Assembly: GCA_910577075.1 (NCBI GenBank)
Contig: CAJTKV010000003.1
Span: 29,864 to 80,111 of the forward strand
DNA: 50,248 nucleotides
Direction: 5' to 3'
From: an uncultured Bacilli bacterium
GTDB taxonomy: Bacteria; Bacillota_I; Bacilli_A; RF39; UBA660
This document shows positions 23,277-31,741 of the stretch, piece by piece (position 1 is the stretch's first letter; each line of letters opens with the position of its first letter). Both the position numbers and the translations under genes were made by a program. Under the pieces are notes generated by a model, which was not told the DNA's origin, searched no databases, and saw only the letters and a program-made list of their open reading frames with translations.

Positions 23277-24080
23277 ATGGCAGATCGAAGAATGTTTACA
23301 AAAAAGATAACTGACAGCGATGCTTTTGTAGAATTGCCTAGTTCAGCTCAAGCATTTTATTTTCATTTGAATCAAGGTGCAGATGACGATGGATTTAATA
23401 ATCAAGTTCAAATTGCAATGTTTAGAGCACATGCTACAATGGATGATCTGAAACTACTTATTTTAAAGAAATTTGTAATTAGATTTGAAAGTGGAGTAAT
23501 TGTAATCAAGCATTGGAGAATGCACAATTATATTCGCAAAGATACGTATAACGAAACAACTTATAAAGATGAGAAAAGTCTTTTAAAATTAGACGAAAAT
23601 AAAGCCTATACTTTTGATGAAAATCAGTTAAGTCTACTTTCCGTCGACGAGTCGTCAACACAGGATAAGTTAGGTAAGGTAAGTATAGGTAAGGATAATA
23701 ATGTAGTTGTAGATGATATACGCACGCGCGAAGAAGAAAATCTGTTTGAATTTTATGAACGTATGACAGGTAAGACAATAAATCCTAGCGAATATGAAGT
23801 AATTGGAACTTGGGAAGATAATGAACTTACAAGATACGTTATTAAACAATCAGCACTTGCTAGAGCTACAAGTATTAAATATATTCAAGCAATTCTATCT
23901 AGTTATGAAAAAGAAGGAATTAAGACTGTAGCAGAAGCCGAAGAAAGTAATAGGAAATTTAAAGAAAAAAAGAACAACAACAACCAATCAAAAAGACCTA
24001 TTTATAAATCAAAGGCTGAACGTGAAGAAGAAGCAGTAAAAGAATTTTATAGAGAACATGGAGTAGAGGAAGATGAATGA
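23277..24080 (+). CDS. DnaD-type replisome organizer
   Basis: Phage replication initiator. The N-terminal winged-helix domain has MADRRMFTKKITDSDAFVEL-type sequence, then AFYFHLNQGADDDGFN and VIVIKHWRMHNYIRKD (to about residue 90), typical of the phage replisome organizer family. A linker (about 115-150) contains repeated DNA that may be the origin. The C-terminal domain (FYERMTGKTINPSEYEVIGTW, then ARATSIKYIQAILSSY) matches the DnaD/DnaB2 fold. Length 267 residues. Works with the downstream G39P-like protein to recruit the host helicase. Confidence 0.92.
   Translation: MADRRMFTKKITDSDAFVELPSSAQAFYFHLNQGADDDGFNNQVQIAMFRAHATMDDLKLLILKKFVIRFESGVIVIKHWRMHNYIRKDTYNETTYKDEKSLLKLDENKAYTFDENQLSLLSVDESSTQDKLGKVSIGKDNNVVVDDIRTREEENLFEFYERMTGKTINPSEYEVIGTWEDNELTRYVIKQSALARATSIKYIQAILSSYEKEGIKTVAEAEESNRKFKEKKNNNNQSKRPIYKSKAEREEEAVKEFYREHGVEEDE
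23640..23700 (+). other. Candidate phage replication origin
   Basis: Within the linker-coding part of the initiator gene: a dyad-like GTCGACGAGTCGTC, then two near-direct copies of AAGTTAGGTAAGG and AAGTATAGGTAAGG. Many Firmicute phages carry initiator-binding iterons at this point of the same gene. Confidence 0.5.
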
Positions 24081-24609
24081 AAAACAAGTTGTATCACTTA
24101 TGCACAGGATAGCATCTTATTTCCCTTTTAGCTTAGAGAAATACAAAATAGACGAATGGCACAAAGTTTTAAGCGAATATGACGTTAATGAAGTTAATAA
24201 GCAACTTGATGCACATTTGAAATCAGAAGCAACTGAGGCACCAAAATTGCATTTACTTATTAAACACTTAGAGAAGACAAATGAAAGACGACCTATAGAC
24301 TTTGTATGTATTTGTAAATTTTGTGGAAGTAAGATAGCAACAAGAAATGACTTGATAAGCATAAAGAGACATGAAGAAAGATGCAGAAGTATTCAATATC
24401 TAAAAAGAGTGTATAGAAAATACTTTAATCGAGAAATAGAGAACGAAGATGATTTATATGCATTGGATGACAGAGCATTCAATGCTAACTACGATCAAGT
24501 TCTCAAGAAATTATTAACAATACCAACACTAAGCGAAAGTGAAAAGTATTGTATAAACAAATACTTCAACAAAGACTTTGACAGCGAAGGCATAAAAACA
24601 TGGCAATAG
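24073..24609 (+). CDS. G39P-like helicase loader with a zinc finger
   Basis: Residues about 1-70 (MHRIASYFPFS, WHKVLSEYDVNEVNKQLDAHL) resemble the N-terminal domain of SPP1 G39P, which loads and restrains the phage helicase. Then a C2HC-type knuckle CKFCG with HEERC (about 79-103) and a helical tail. The gene overlaps the replisome organizer by eight bases, which fits a helicase-loading partner. No helicase gene is seen, so host DnaB is probably used. Length 178 residues. Confidence 0.65.
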   Translation: MNEKQVVSLMHRIASYFPFSLEKYKIDEWHKVLSEYDVNEVNKQLDAHLKSEATEAPKLHLLIKHLEKTNERRPIDFVCICKFCGSKIATRNDLISIKRHEERCRSIQYLKRVYRKYFNREIENEDDLYALDDRAFNANYDQVLKKLLTIPTLSESEKYCINKYFNKDFDSEGIKTWQ

Positions 24610-24631
24610 CTAAAGAGATGGAGGAGTAAAA

Positions 24632-24877
24632 ATGCTAGAAATATTAATTAGTGCATTGATAGTTGCAGAAATAGCAATTATAGGAATTGCAATTTATAAC
24701 ACGTTTAAAGTAAGTGAATTTCACAAAAATGAAGTAGGTTTTAACAAATTTTTAAAAGAATTGTTAAACGAAGAACGAGAAACCAATAAAGGGTTATTTG
24801 AAGCAACCCAAAATTTGGTAAAAGATCAATCTTATTTAACAAATGAAATGATTAAACTTGTTAAGAAGGAGAAGTAA
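24632..24877 (+). CDS. Small membrane protein with coiled coil
   Basis: The 81-residue product has an N-terminal membrane helix (ILISALIVAEIAIIGIAIY) and a charged helical remainder (KFLKELLNEERETNKGLFEA). RBS TGGAGGAGTAAAA. One of three consecutive small membrane proteins (24632-25401). Function unknown. Confidence 0.7.
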   Translation: MLEILISALIVAEIAIIGIAIYNTFKVSEFHKNEVGFNKFLKELLNEERETNKGLFEATQNLVKDQSYLTNEMIKLVKKEK

Positions 24878-24879
24878 TC

Positions 24880-25026
24880 ATGCAAGTAATATTAAACTTT
24901 ATTCTTGGTGTTTGCTTTGGAATAGCATTTATGACGATTATAACTTTAATTGTCTACATCAAAGAACGTAGGAACAATATTAAATTAGCAAAAACGATAA
25001 AAGAAATTTCAGAAGGGAATAAGTAA
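24880..25026 (+). CDS. Small membrane protein
   Basis: The 48-residue product has a single membrane helix (ILNFILGVCFGIAFMTIITL) and a basic cytoplasmic tail (KERRNNIK). Similar short proteins are common in Firmicute phage early operons. RBS AAGGAGAAGTAATC; its stop is directly followed by the next ATG. Confidence 0.65.
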   Translation: MQVILNFILGVCFGIAFMTIITLIVYIKERRNNIKLAKTIKEISEGNK

Positions 25027-25401
25027 ATGGAAGCAGTAAAGATTTTAGGGGCAATAGCGTTGATTGTGATAATTTTGTTATCAATATTAGCTGCAGAAGT
25101 TTACGGAATCAAAGATGAAGAAGAGCAAGAAGAAATTAGGAAGGAAAACAAAAATATGAAAGAAAAAGTAAAAATAATTAATTGTACAAATCCAGGAATG
25201 AAAAAGGAAATAGGAAAGATAAGATATTATTTTAAAATGGATAATCGAGCTTACCTTGAATATCCAGATACACCAAATTACGGAGTTAGAACAAGCGAGA
25301 TTCAAAGTGAAGTTAGAGAAGGTAATAAGATTACCATCAAAACTCAAAATTCTACATACGAATTAGAACTTGTGGAGGATAAAGAAGATGGAAGAAACTA
25401 A
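25027..25401 (+). CDS. Membrane-anchored hypothetical protein
   Basis: The product (124 residues) has a signal-anchor segment (ILGAIALIVIILLSILAAEV), an acidic stretch (KDEEEQEEIRKEN) and a small soluble domain (KVKIINCTNPGMK, YELELVED). Starts immediately after the previous stop. No family recognised. The 3' end overlaps the ERF gene start. Confidence 0.7.
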   Translation: MEAVKILGAIALIVIILLSILAAEVYGIKDEEEQEEIRKENKNMKEKVKIINCTNPGMKKEIGKIRYYFKMDNRAYLEYPDTPNYGVRTSEIQSEVREGNKITIKTQNSTYELELVEDKEDGRN

Positions 25402-26071
25402 AAAAATTGAAAGTATGAATATTTACGAAAAACTTTCAAATATAACTAACGAAATAAAGGCAGTAGCTAAAAATTTAGATGTAGGAGTAGGAAAAAATGC
25501 TTATAAAGCTGTCGGAGAAGCTGATGTTTTAAAAGCAGTAAGAGAACTTGAATATAAGTATAGAATTTATTCTTATCCAGGAGAAAGAAGAGTAATAGAT
25601 AGTGCAATTTTAGAAACTGAAAAAGAATATCAAGGACAAATATCACGAGGAAATCAATTATATATGAGACTTGAAGTTGAATATATCTTTGTAAATATTG
25701 ATTGCCCGAATGAGACAGTGAAAATAATTACTTATGGTGATGGAGTTGATACACAAGACAAAGGTCCTGGTAAAGCAATGACTTACGCAGATAAGTACGC
25801 ACTATTGAAAGCTTACAAGATTGTAACTGGAGAAGATCCAGATCAAAACCCAAGTCCAACTAATTCTGAGATAAAAGGAGAAACTCCTAAAAAGAAAACT
25901 ACAAAGACAGAAGAAGAAAAAGTTGATTATTCTAAGGAACTTGAAAAGTTTATAGCCGATAAAGGTTTAGATAAGTTAAAAATTTGTACAAAGTATAAGC
26001 TAAATAAAACTAGTAAACAAGAAGATTTTAAGAACGCATTATTAAATTTGAAAGTTGAGGTAGGAGAGTAA
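25388..26071 (+). CDS. erf: ERF-family single-strand annealing protein
   Basis: ERF proteins (Rad52-like) anneal complementary single strands during phage recombination. The core reads AKNLDVGVGKNAYKAVGEAD, ITYGDGVDTQDKGPGKAMTYADKYAL and TGEDPDQNP, all family signatures. A Lys-rich linker (about 165-185) leads to a small C-terminal domain. GTGGAGGAT gives ATG 25388 (228 codons including stop). It forms a recombination cassette with the next two genes (exonuclease, SSB). Confidence 0.93.
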   Translation: MEETKKIESMNIYEKLSNITNEIKAVAKNLDVGVGKNAYKAVGEADVLKAVRELEYKYRIYSYPGERRVIDSAILETEKEYQGQISRGNQLYMRLEVEYIFVNIDCPNETVKIITYGDGVDTQDKGPGKAMTYADKYALLKAYKIVTGEDPDQNPSPTNSEIKGETPKKKTTKTEEEKVDYSKELEKFIADKGLDKLKICTKYKLNKTSKQEDFKNALLNLKVEVGE

Positions 26072-26072
26072 T

Positions 26073-26978
26073 ATGCAAGACGTAAAAACAGATAGAAATA
26101 AATATATTGGTGGAAGTGATATTCCAATAATAATGGGAATCAGTCATTTTAAGAAGAGATTTGATTTATTGCTAGAGAAGGCAGAACTTAAGGAAGATAC
26201 TTTTGAAGGTAATGCTTATACAGAATATGGCAATATAATGGAATCTAAGATAAGAGATTACATTAATGAAACTATGTCTAGAGAATTTAAGGAAGGTAAG
26301 CACATAAAAGATGATATTCGTTGTCATACAGATGGCGAAGATGACACAACAATTCTAGAAATAAAGACAACATCAGATATTCATGAAACAGTAGACGAAT
26401 ATAAACATTATTTAGTTCAATTACTATTTTGTATGATGAACACTAATCGAGAAGAAGGAATCTTAGCTGTATATAGTCGTCCAGACGATTTTAATGAGGA
26501 ATTTGATAATAGCAGATTAAACTTATTTGTTATTCATATTGAAAATTATACAAGCCTATGCGAGGACATAAATTCAGCTGTAGCACAATTTAGAATCGAT
26601 TTAGAAAAAGTAAAAGAAAATCCGTTCATTAGCGAAGTAGACTTAATTCCTAATGAGTTAAATGAATTATTTAAGGAGTTCATTAATAACAAAAATACAA
26701 TTGATGAATTAACAGAGACTAACAAAGAAATCATTAATAAGATTAAACCTTTGGTAAAAGCATCAGGAAATAAAACATTTGAAGTTGATAACAAATCTGT
26801 AACTTTTGTTTACGGATCAGTTGGAGCACCAACAAAAAAGAAAGAATTTAATGTAGATAAATTTAAAGAAGAGAACAAGGAACTTTATGACCAATACGTA
26901 GAAAGTGTCACTAAAGCTGGAAAATCATCTTCAGACAGCATAAGAATAAGCAATATTAAGGAGAAATCGAATGAATAG
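26073..26978 (+). CDS. YqaJ-family phage exonuclease
   Basis: Lambda-exonuclease-like nuclease supplying single strands for the ERF protein. N-terminal NKYIGGSDIPIIMGIS and the ESKIR region, then the nuclease core CHTDGEDDTTILEIKTT (Asp and the E-x-K triad, about residues 89-105). The C-terminal third is helical with a KSVTFVYGSVGAPTKKKEF segment. Length 301 residues. RBS GTAGGAGAGTAAT; overlaps ssb by eight bases. Confidence 0.9.
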   Translation: MQDVKTDRNKYIGGSDIPIIMGISHFKKRFDLLLEKAELKEDTFEGNAYTEYGNIMESKIRDYINETMSREFKEGKHIKDDIRCHTDGEDDTTILEIKTTSDIHETVDEYKHYLVQLLFCMMNTNREEGILAVYSRPDDFNEEFDNSRLNLFVIHIENYTSLCEDINSAVAQFRIDLEKVKENPFISEVDLIPNELNELFKEFINNKNTIDELTETNKEIINKIKPLVKASGNKTFEVDNKSVTFVYGSVGAPTKKKEFNVDKFKEENKELYDQYVESVTKAGKSSSDSIRISNIKEKSNE

Positions 26979-27393
26979 TGTATGTTTATTAGGAAGATTA
27001 ACAAGAGATCCAGAGCTGAGAACTACAAATAGTGGAATATCAAATTGTAGATTCTCTTTAGCGGTTGAGGGTATGTTAAATCAAGATGGCGAAAGGCAAG
27101 TTGATTTTATCAATATAGTTACATGGAGAAACGTTGCTAACAATGTAGCTAAGTATTGTAAAAAGGGTAGCATGGTAGGTGTTGTTGGTAGAATTCAAAC
27201 AGGAAGTTATCAAGCGCAAGATGGAAGTACAAGATATACTACTGACGTCGTAGCTGACAATGTTAAATTCTTAAACAGCAAAAGTGATAGTGTAGAAAAT
27301 CAAAATTCACAATCTGCTAATTTAGAAGATGATCCGTTTAAAGATTTTAGTCCAGCAGAAGTAGTTCTTAGTGATGATGATTTACCATTTTAG
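26971..27393 (+). CDS. ssb: Single-stranded DNA-binding protein
   Basis: OB-fold SSB of 140 residues: MNSVCLLGRLTRDPELR, FINIVTWRNVANNVAKYCKKG, VGVVGRIQTGSY, then a polar linker and the acidic tip DDDLPF that recruits partner proteins. Part of the phage recombination set with ERF and YqaJ. Confidence 0.96.
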   Translation: MNSVCLLGRLTRDPELRTTNSGISNCRFSLAVEGMLNQDGERQVDFINIVTWRNVANNVAKYCKKGSMVGVVGRIQTGSYQAQDGSTRYTTDVVADNVKFLNSKSDSVENQNSQSANLEDDPFKDFSPAEVVLSDDDLPF

Positions 27394-27400
27394 GAGACTT

Positions 27401-27586
27401 ATGCGAAAAGAAATAGAAGAAAAAATAAAAAGAATAAAAGAATTATCAATAATAAACATATGCAGAGATATGAAAGAACATTTTACTAAAGAAGATGCTG
27501 AAGAAGAAAGAAAGTGTAATGAGGAAATTGAAAAACTCGAACAAGAGTTAAGAGATTTAGGTTACACAGAAGAAATTAAATTATAG
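27401..27586 (+). CDS. Hypothetical small helical protein
   Basis: The 61-residue product is highly charged and helical (KEIEEKIKRIKEL, EEERKCNEEIEKLEQEL), probably a coiled coil. AGGAGACTT overlapping the ssb stop supports ATG 27401; the frame is open upstream inside ssb but has no RBS. Function unknown. Confidence 0.7.
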   Translation: MRKEIEEKIKRIKELSIINICRDMKEHFTKEDAEEERKCNEEIEKLEQELRDLGYTEEIKL

Positions 27587-27594
27587 GAGGAAAT

Positions 27595-28326
27595 ATGACA
27601 AGTAAAGATATTGATTGGACTAAATTTGATGAATTAATTGAAGCGAGTAAACAAACCACAGCCGATTTTTTTAAAATCAAAGAATTAGATTCCAAAGAAA
27701 AAGAGTTGTGCGAAGAACAGCAAAAACTTAGACAAGAAAGAAAGGAAATAAGTGATAAGTATAGTCAAGAATATACTGATAAATTAAACGACAGATTAGA
27801 CAAGTATGGTATTTTAACAGTTATTACTTCAAATGATCATGGTGAAGCTTATATAATAAGTGCTACAGAAGATGTTATGAAAATTAGATTTCTTTCTAAT
27901 TATGGTCAACGTAAAAATGAACTTGATATATCAGTTAAAGAACTTAAAGAAAAAGGCTTTGTAAAATATGAAAAAGGACATGATTGTATTGACACATGTT
28001 ATATCGTAGATAAAATTACTAATCCTTTGTACGTATTCGAAATAATCGAATTCCGTTTAAAACAAGAAATAAAAGACTTAGAAAGAAATCTCAAATGGGG
28101 AAAGGATAAAGTTGAAGACGGAAGTAAATGTATAAAAGAATCTACCGAGAAATTAAAAGAGTTTAGTAAAGTGTCGGATGGCAAAATAAAGAAAGTTTTT
28201 AATAGTATTAGTTTTGGTGTAACTAACTTAAGCATAGATGAAGTATTAAAGGCATTGCCAAGAGAAATAAAATTATACGAAGTCGAAGAATATAAAGATG
28301 AAAAAGCAACAGATTCAAAGGAGTAA
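27595..28326 (+). CDS. Hypothetical coiled-coil phage protein
   Basis: The 243-residue product has a coiled-coil N-terminal third (DSKEKELCEEQQKLRQERKE), a strand-rich middle (GEAYIISATEDVMKIRFLS) and a second helical part (RLKQEIKDLERNLKWGKDKV). No family recognised. RBS TAGGAGGAAAT. Between ssb and the NinB-like gene, so possibly accessory to DNA metabolism. Confidence 0.75.
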   Translation: MTSKDIDWTKFDELIEASKQTTADFFKIKELDSKEKELCEEQQKLRQERKEISDKYSQEYTDKLNDRLDKYGILTVITSNDHGEAYIISATEDVMKIRFLSNYGQRKNELDISVKELKEKGFVKYEKGHDCIDTCYIVDKITNPLYVFEIIEFRLKQEIKDLERNLKWGKDKVEDGSKCIKESTEKLKEFSKVSDGKIKKVFNSISFGVTNLSIDEVLKALPREIKLYEVEEYKDEKATDSKE

Positions 28327-28328
28327 TT

Positions 28329-28538
28329 ATGACAGTAAAGAAATTATTAGATGATATTGAGTGTCGTAAGTTTGTGATGACACAAAGTAGAATAATACCT
28401 AAAGCAATATCCATGAATGCTAAAACAAAAGAAAAGATAGTAATAGATTCTAATTTCAAAAATGGTACAGTATATGGATTAGATATTTTCATTGATGACA
28501 AATTAGCAGATGATGAATTTAGGTTATTGAGGAAGTGA
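28329..28538 (+). CDS. Hypothetical small phage protein
   Basis: The product (69 residues) opens MTVKKLLDDIECRKFVM and is otherwise without known motifs. RBS AAAGGAGTAATT; starts two bases after the previous stop. Unknown. Confidence 0.7.
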   Translation: MTVKKLLDDIECRKFVMTQSRIIPKAISMNAKTKEKIVIDSNFKNGTVYGLDIFIDDKLADDEFRLLRK

Positions 28539-28542
28539 TTTG

Positions 28543-28935
28543 ATGAATTACAAAGAAGAAGATAAAAAATATATTGAAAAGAGTGGATATATTGCTTACT
28601 TTGATTTCACTGAAGAAATAATATCAGAAATTGTAAATACGGACGTAAGAGAAGTCGAAGATAGAGATTGGCAAAGACTTATTCAAATGCTATATCCAAC
28701 TAATATGATAGGAAGTGGATTATTCCAGCCGATACTTATATTTAGAGTTGGACGTAATGGTAAACGAATTGATCCACCAATAGAAGCTTATAATGGTTTA
28801 GATGATATTAAAGACGGAACATGTTTATTATCTAGAATCATAGATCACATTGAAAAAAACAGCGAATTAAAAATTGATGACAGTTGGTATGAATTAAAAA
28901 ATAAAATACTAGAAGCTGGTACAAATGAAGATTAG
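28543..28935 (+). CDS. Hypothetical phage protein
   Basis: The product (130 residues) is acidic and soluble, with YIAYFDFTEEIISEIVN and LYPTNMIGSGLFQPILIFR segments. GAAGTGATTTG precedes ATG 28543. Overlaps the next gene by 11 bases. Family unknown. Confidence 0.7.
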   Translation: MNYKEEDKKYIEKSGYIAYFDFTEEIISEIVNTDVREVEDRDWQRLIQMLYPTNMIGSGLFQPILIFRVGRNGKRIDPPIEAYNGLDDIKDGTCLLSRIIDHIEKNSELKIDDSWYELKNKILEAGTNED

Positions 28936-29461
28936 AGGAAAGATAGTTAACTTAGATTTAGATTATATAAGTCATAAACCTAAGTTGACTATTCAACTTG
29001 ATAATCAAATGCTAGTTGGATATGACGAGATAAAAGACTTGGAAGATTTGGATATAACAATAGAAAAGCATAAAGAAAAGCGCAGCAAAGATGCAAATGC
29101 ATATTGTTGGAAATTATGCCAGGAGATAGCTAACAAGCTAGGAAGTACTAAAGAAGAAGTATATCAAGAAGCGATTCATAGTAAAGGTCCATTCGAGATA
29201 GTACCAGTTAAAGATAAAGCTGTAGACAAGTTCATTAGTGCATGGAGTAAAAACGGTTTAGGCTGGATAGCAGAAGTGTTTAGTGATTCTAAGTTAGAAG
29301 GATTTACCAATGTAATTACTTATTATGGCAGTTCTTCTTTTGATACCAAAGAAATGAGTTACTTATTAGACTACTTAGTGCAAGAAGCTAAAAATTTAGG
29401 AATACAAACTCTAGCTGATTTAGAATTAGAAAATATGATAAAAGCGTATGGAATAGAATAG
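28925..29461 (+). CDS. NinB-like phage recombination protein (tentative)
   Basis: The product (178 residues) shows the stretch KHKEKRSKDANAYCWKLCQE (about 43-62), which resembles the RS.DANAY.W core of NinB/Orf-type and related phage proteins that act with SSB in recombination. Further helices (ISAWSKNGLGWIAEVF) and YYGSSSFDTKEMSYLLDYLV follow. The placement after the ERF-YqaJ-SSB set supports this, but the family call is from memory. Confidence 0.55.
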   Translation: MKIRGKIVNLDLDYISHKPKLTIQLDNQMLVGYDEIKDLEDLDITIEKHKEKRSKDANAYCWKLCQEIANKLGSTKEEVYQEAIHSKGPFEIVPVKDKAVDKFISAWSKNGLGWIAEVFSDSKLEGFTNVITYYGSSSFDTKEMSYLLDYLVQEAKNLGIQTLADLELENMIKAYGIE

Positions 29462-29471
29462 GAGAAATGTT

Positions 29472-29645
29472 ATGAAAGAATTAACTAAAGAAGAAGTATT
29501 AAATTTAAAAGAAGGAACACAGTATGTCGTTTATAATCCATTTATTGACGATTTAAAGATAGAAATTGCAGGAAAGAAAGATATAGTACATAACAAATAT
29601 TGTGAGCCAAGATTGAAGTTCTATGTGAAGAAATATGAAAGCTAG
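29472..29645 (+). CDS. Hypothetical small phage protein
   Basis: The 57-residue product (starts MKELTKEEVLNLKEG, ends FYVKKYES) is soluble, with no recognised motif. RBS TAGGAGAAATGTT. Its end overlaps the methyltransferase start by 11 bases. Confidence 0.65.
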   Translation: MKELTKEEVLNLKEGTQYVVYNPFIDDLKIEIAGKKDIVHNKYCEPRLKFYVKKYES

Positions 29646-30477
29646 AAGAAATATGCAAATGAATGAAGATCATATAAAAAAAACAAAAATAGAACTGTAT
29701 AACGATCATTTTGAAAATGCTAAAAGATACAATATACCTCATGCTCAATTAATCATTGCAGATATACCTTACAACTTAGGAAATAATGCCTATGCAAGCA
29801 ATCCTATGTGGTATGAAAATGGAGATAACAAAAATGGCGAAAGTAAATTAGCTGGTAAAAGTTTCTTTGATACGGATAATGATTTTAAAATAAATAACTT
29901 CTTTGATTTTTGTACTAGGTATCTTAATAAGGAACCCAAGACGAGTGGAGAAAGAGGAAAAAGTAGTAATGCACCAGCTATGATTATATTTTGTGCATTT
30001 GAGCAAATACCAATGGTTATTGAACAAGGTAAAAAACATGGATTAAACAAAAGTTATCCGTTAGTGTTTGTTAAAAATTATTCTGCTCAAGTACTAAAAG
30101 CCAATATGAAGATTGTAGGAGCAACAGAATATGCAGTAGTGCTTTATAGAGAAAAACTTCCTAAATTTAGAAATAACGGAAAAATGATATTTAATTGGTT
30201 TGAATGGAAAAGAGATTCTTCTAAAGAATATCCTAAGATTCATCCAACGCAAAAGCCTATAAATTTATTAAAGAATCTTATAGAAATATTTACTGATGAA
30301 GGTGATGTAGTAATTGATCCAGTAGCAGGAAGTGGTAGCACTTTAAGAGCTTGTGCAGAATTAAATAGAAGTTGCTACGGATTTGAAATAAAAAAAGATT
30401 TCTATAATAAGGCTCAAAATGAAATGTTGAAAGATATTAAGATTCAAACAACAATCTTTGATTACATTAAGGAGTAG
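29635..30477 (+). CDS. DNA (adenine or cytosine-N4) methyltransferase
   Basis: Beta-class amino-methyltransferase: catalytic motif IV comes first as DIPYNL (D43-Y46, a DPPY variant), the target-recognition region is in the middle, and the SAM-binding motif I DPVAGSGSTLRACAEL is near the C-terminus, preceded by HPTQKP. Length 280 residues. No restriction endonuclease is adjacent, so it is a solitary phage enzyme, probably guarding phage DNA against host restriction or altering regulation. Start 29635 or ATG 29656. Confidence 0.9.
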   Translation: MKARRNMQMNEDHIKKTKIELYNDHFENAKRYNIPHAQLIIADIPYNLGNNAYASNPMWYENGDNKNGESKLAGKSFFDTDNDFKINNFFDFCTRYLNKEPKTSGERGKSSNAPAMIIFCAFEQIPMVIEQGKKHGLNKSYPLVFVKNYSAQVLKANMKIVGATEYAVVLYREKLPKFRNNGKMIFNWFEWKRDSSKEYPKIHPTQKPINLLKNLIEIFTDEGDVVIDPVAGSGSTLRACAELNRSCYGFEIKKDFYNKAQNEMLKDIKIQTTIFDYIKE

Positions 30478-30482
30478 CTGAA

Positions 30483-30656
30483 ATGATAGATTATGCTCTA
30501 TATCATGGAGATAAATTTATAGATTTAGGAACTAAAGAATATTTAGCTAAGATATTAAACGTAAAAGTAAGGACAATAGAATTTTATCTAAGTCCTACTT
30601 ATAAAAGAAGAACAAATTATCAAGGATATATCGTAATAAGAATAGAAGAAGATTAG
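30483..30656 (+). CDS. Hypothetical small phage protein, possible HTH
   Basis: The 57-residue product contains TKEYLAKILNVKVRTIEFYL, which reads like a short helix-turn-helix, and a strand-forming tail (YQGYIVIRIEED). Small proteins of this look occur in Firmicute phages. ATG 30483 follows the methyltransferase stop by five bases. Confidence 0.65.
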   Translation: MIDYALYHGDKFIDLGTKEYLAKILNVKVRTIEFYLSPTYKRRTNYQGYIVIRIEED

Positions 30657-30669
30657 GAGGAATGTAATT

Positions 30670-31278
30670 ATGGAATTAATAAGAAAAGAAGATAAAAGGT
30701 TAATAATGACACAATATGTGGGGACAGCAACAGAAAAATTAGAATCAGGAGAAGAAGTAACTTACGAACTAAATACAACAATAAATCTATCTCCTATTAT
30801 TCATTTTCCCAATGGGAATCAAGTGATATTTACTTGGGAAGATATTATTAAATTAGCTAAAGAATATAATCGAGTAAATCAAGAAGATAATCAGTCAGAA
30901 AAAATAACTTTCAACACTAACGAAGATATGTTATTTCAAATAGCAATGATGTCATTTGACAAATACAATAATCGTATTGCAACTATGAATGATCATCTAG
31001 GAGAAGAAGTCAGCTATCAAGACGTAGAAGGTGCAAAAAATGCACAAATAAATTATGAAAAAGAATTACTTGAAAAAGCAGTTAAGCAATTGCAGCAAGA
31101 AAACACTAATTTAAAACAAGCTCTTATTGATATAAGAAAATATATAAATGAAACTTGCTATGCTTTTAATTATGACGGAAGTCATTGTAGTTTAAAAGAT
31201 AGTGAACATAGCAAAAGAATCTTACAAATAATAGATAAAGCAATAGGAGATGATAATTGTGAAAACCCAAGTAACTAA
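30670..31278 (+). CDS. Hypothetical phage protein with coiled coil
   Basis: The 202-residue product has a strand-rich first half (YVGTATEKLESGEEVTYELN) and a coiled coil (LEKAVKQLQQENTNLKQALI, about 138-157) in the second. No family recognised. RBS TAGGAGGAATGTAATT. Overlaps the next gene. Confidence 0.72.
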   Translation: MELIRKEDKRLIMTQYVGTATEKLESGEEVTYELNTTINLSPIIHFPNGNQVIFTWEDIIKLAKEYNRVNQEDNQSEKITFNTNEDMLFQIAMMSFDKYNNRIATMNDHLGEEVSYQDVEGAKNAQINYEKELLEKAVKQLQQENTNLKQALIDIRKYINETCYAFNYDGSHCSLKDSEHSKRILQIIDKAIGDDNCENPSN

Positions 31279-31741
31279 AGAGTTAGAAAAACTTCTTGAA
31301 AGGAAATTTGATAGCAGAAATGACTTCTTTGTATTTGAATGTACTTATGGTTGGTGTGGAACAGAAATAGTTGATTGTATCAAATATAATTGTCAAAGAG
31401 AAGTATCCTGTTATGAAATCAAACAATCATTACAAGATTTTCATAGTAAAAATACGTTATCTTTTTTTGGAAATAAAAATTACTTTGTAATGCCTCATTC
31501 GTTATATGAAAAAGTAAAACAAGAAATATTTATTAATTATCCGAATATTGGAGTCTTAGTGCCTATTAAAACTCCTGAAATCGGAGACAAAAATTATGAA
31601 TATGATGTATATGACCAATTATTATGTGTTAAGACGGCTAAGAAACAACAATTAAAGGCAGATAAAGAAGTGATTCTTTCATCGATGCTTAGATGTATGC
31701 AAAGAGATTTAAATAGAGGAAGAAGATTTGAATATGAATAG
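31259..31741 (+). CDS. Hypothetical phage protein
   Basis: The product (160 residues from GTG 31259, placed behind AGGAGATGATAATT; an in-frame ATG lies at 31250) has several cysteines (ECTYGWCGTEIVDCI) and a basic end (RCMQRDLNRGRRFEYE). No family recognised. Its end overlaps the YopX gene by eight bases. Confidence 0.68.
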   Translation: MKTQVTKELEKLLERKFDSRNDFFVFECTYGWCGTEIVDCIKYNCQREVSCYEIKQSLQDFHSKNTLSFFGNKNYFVMPHSLYEKVKQEIFINYPNIGVLVPIKTPEIGDKNYEYDVYDQLLCVKTAKKQQLKADKEVILSSMLRCMQRDLNRGRRFEYE

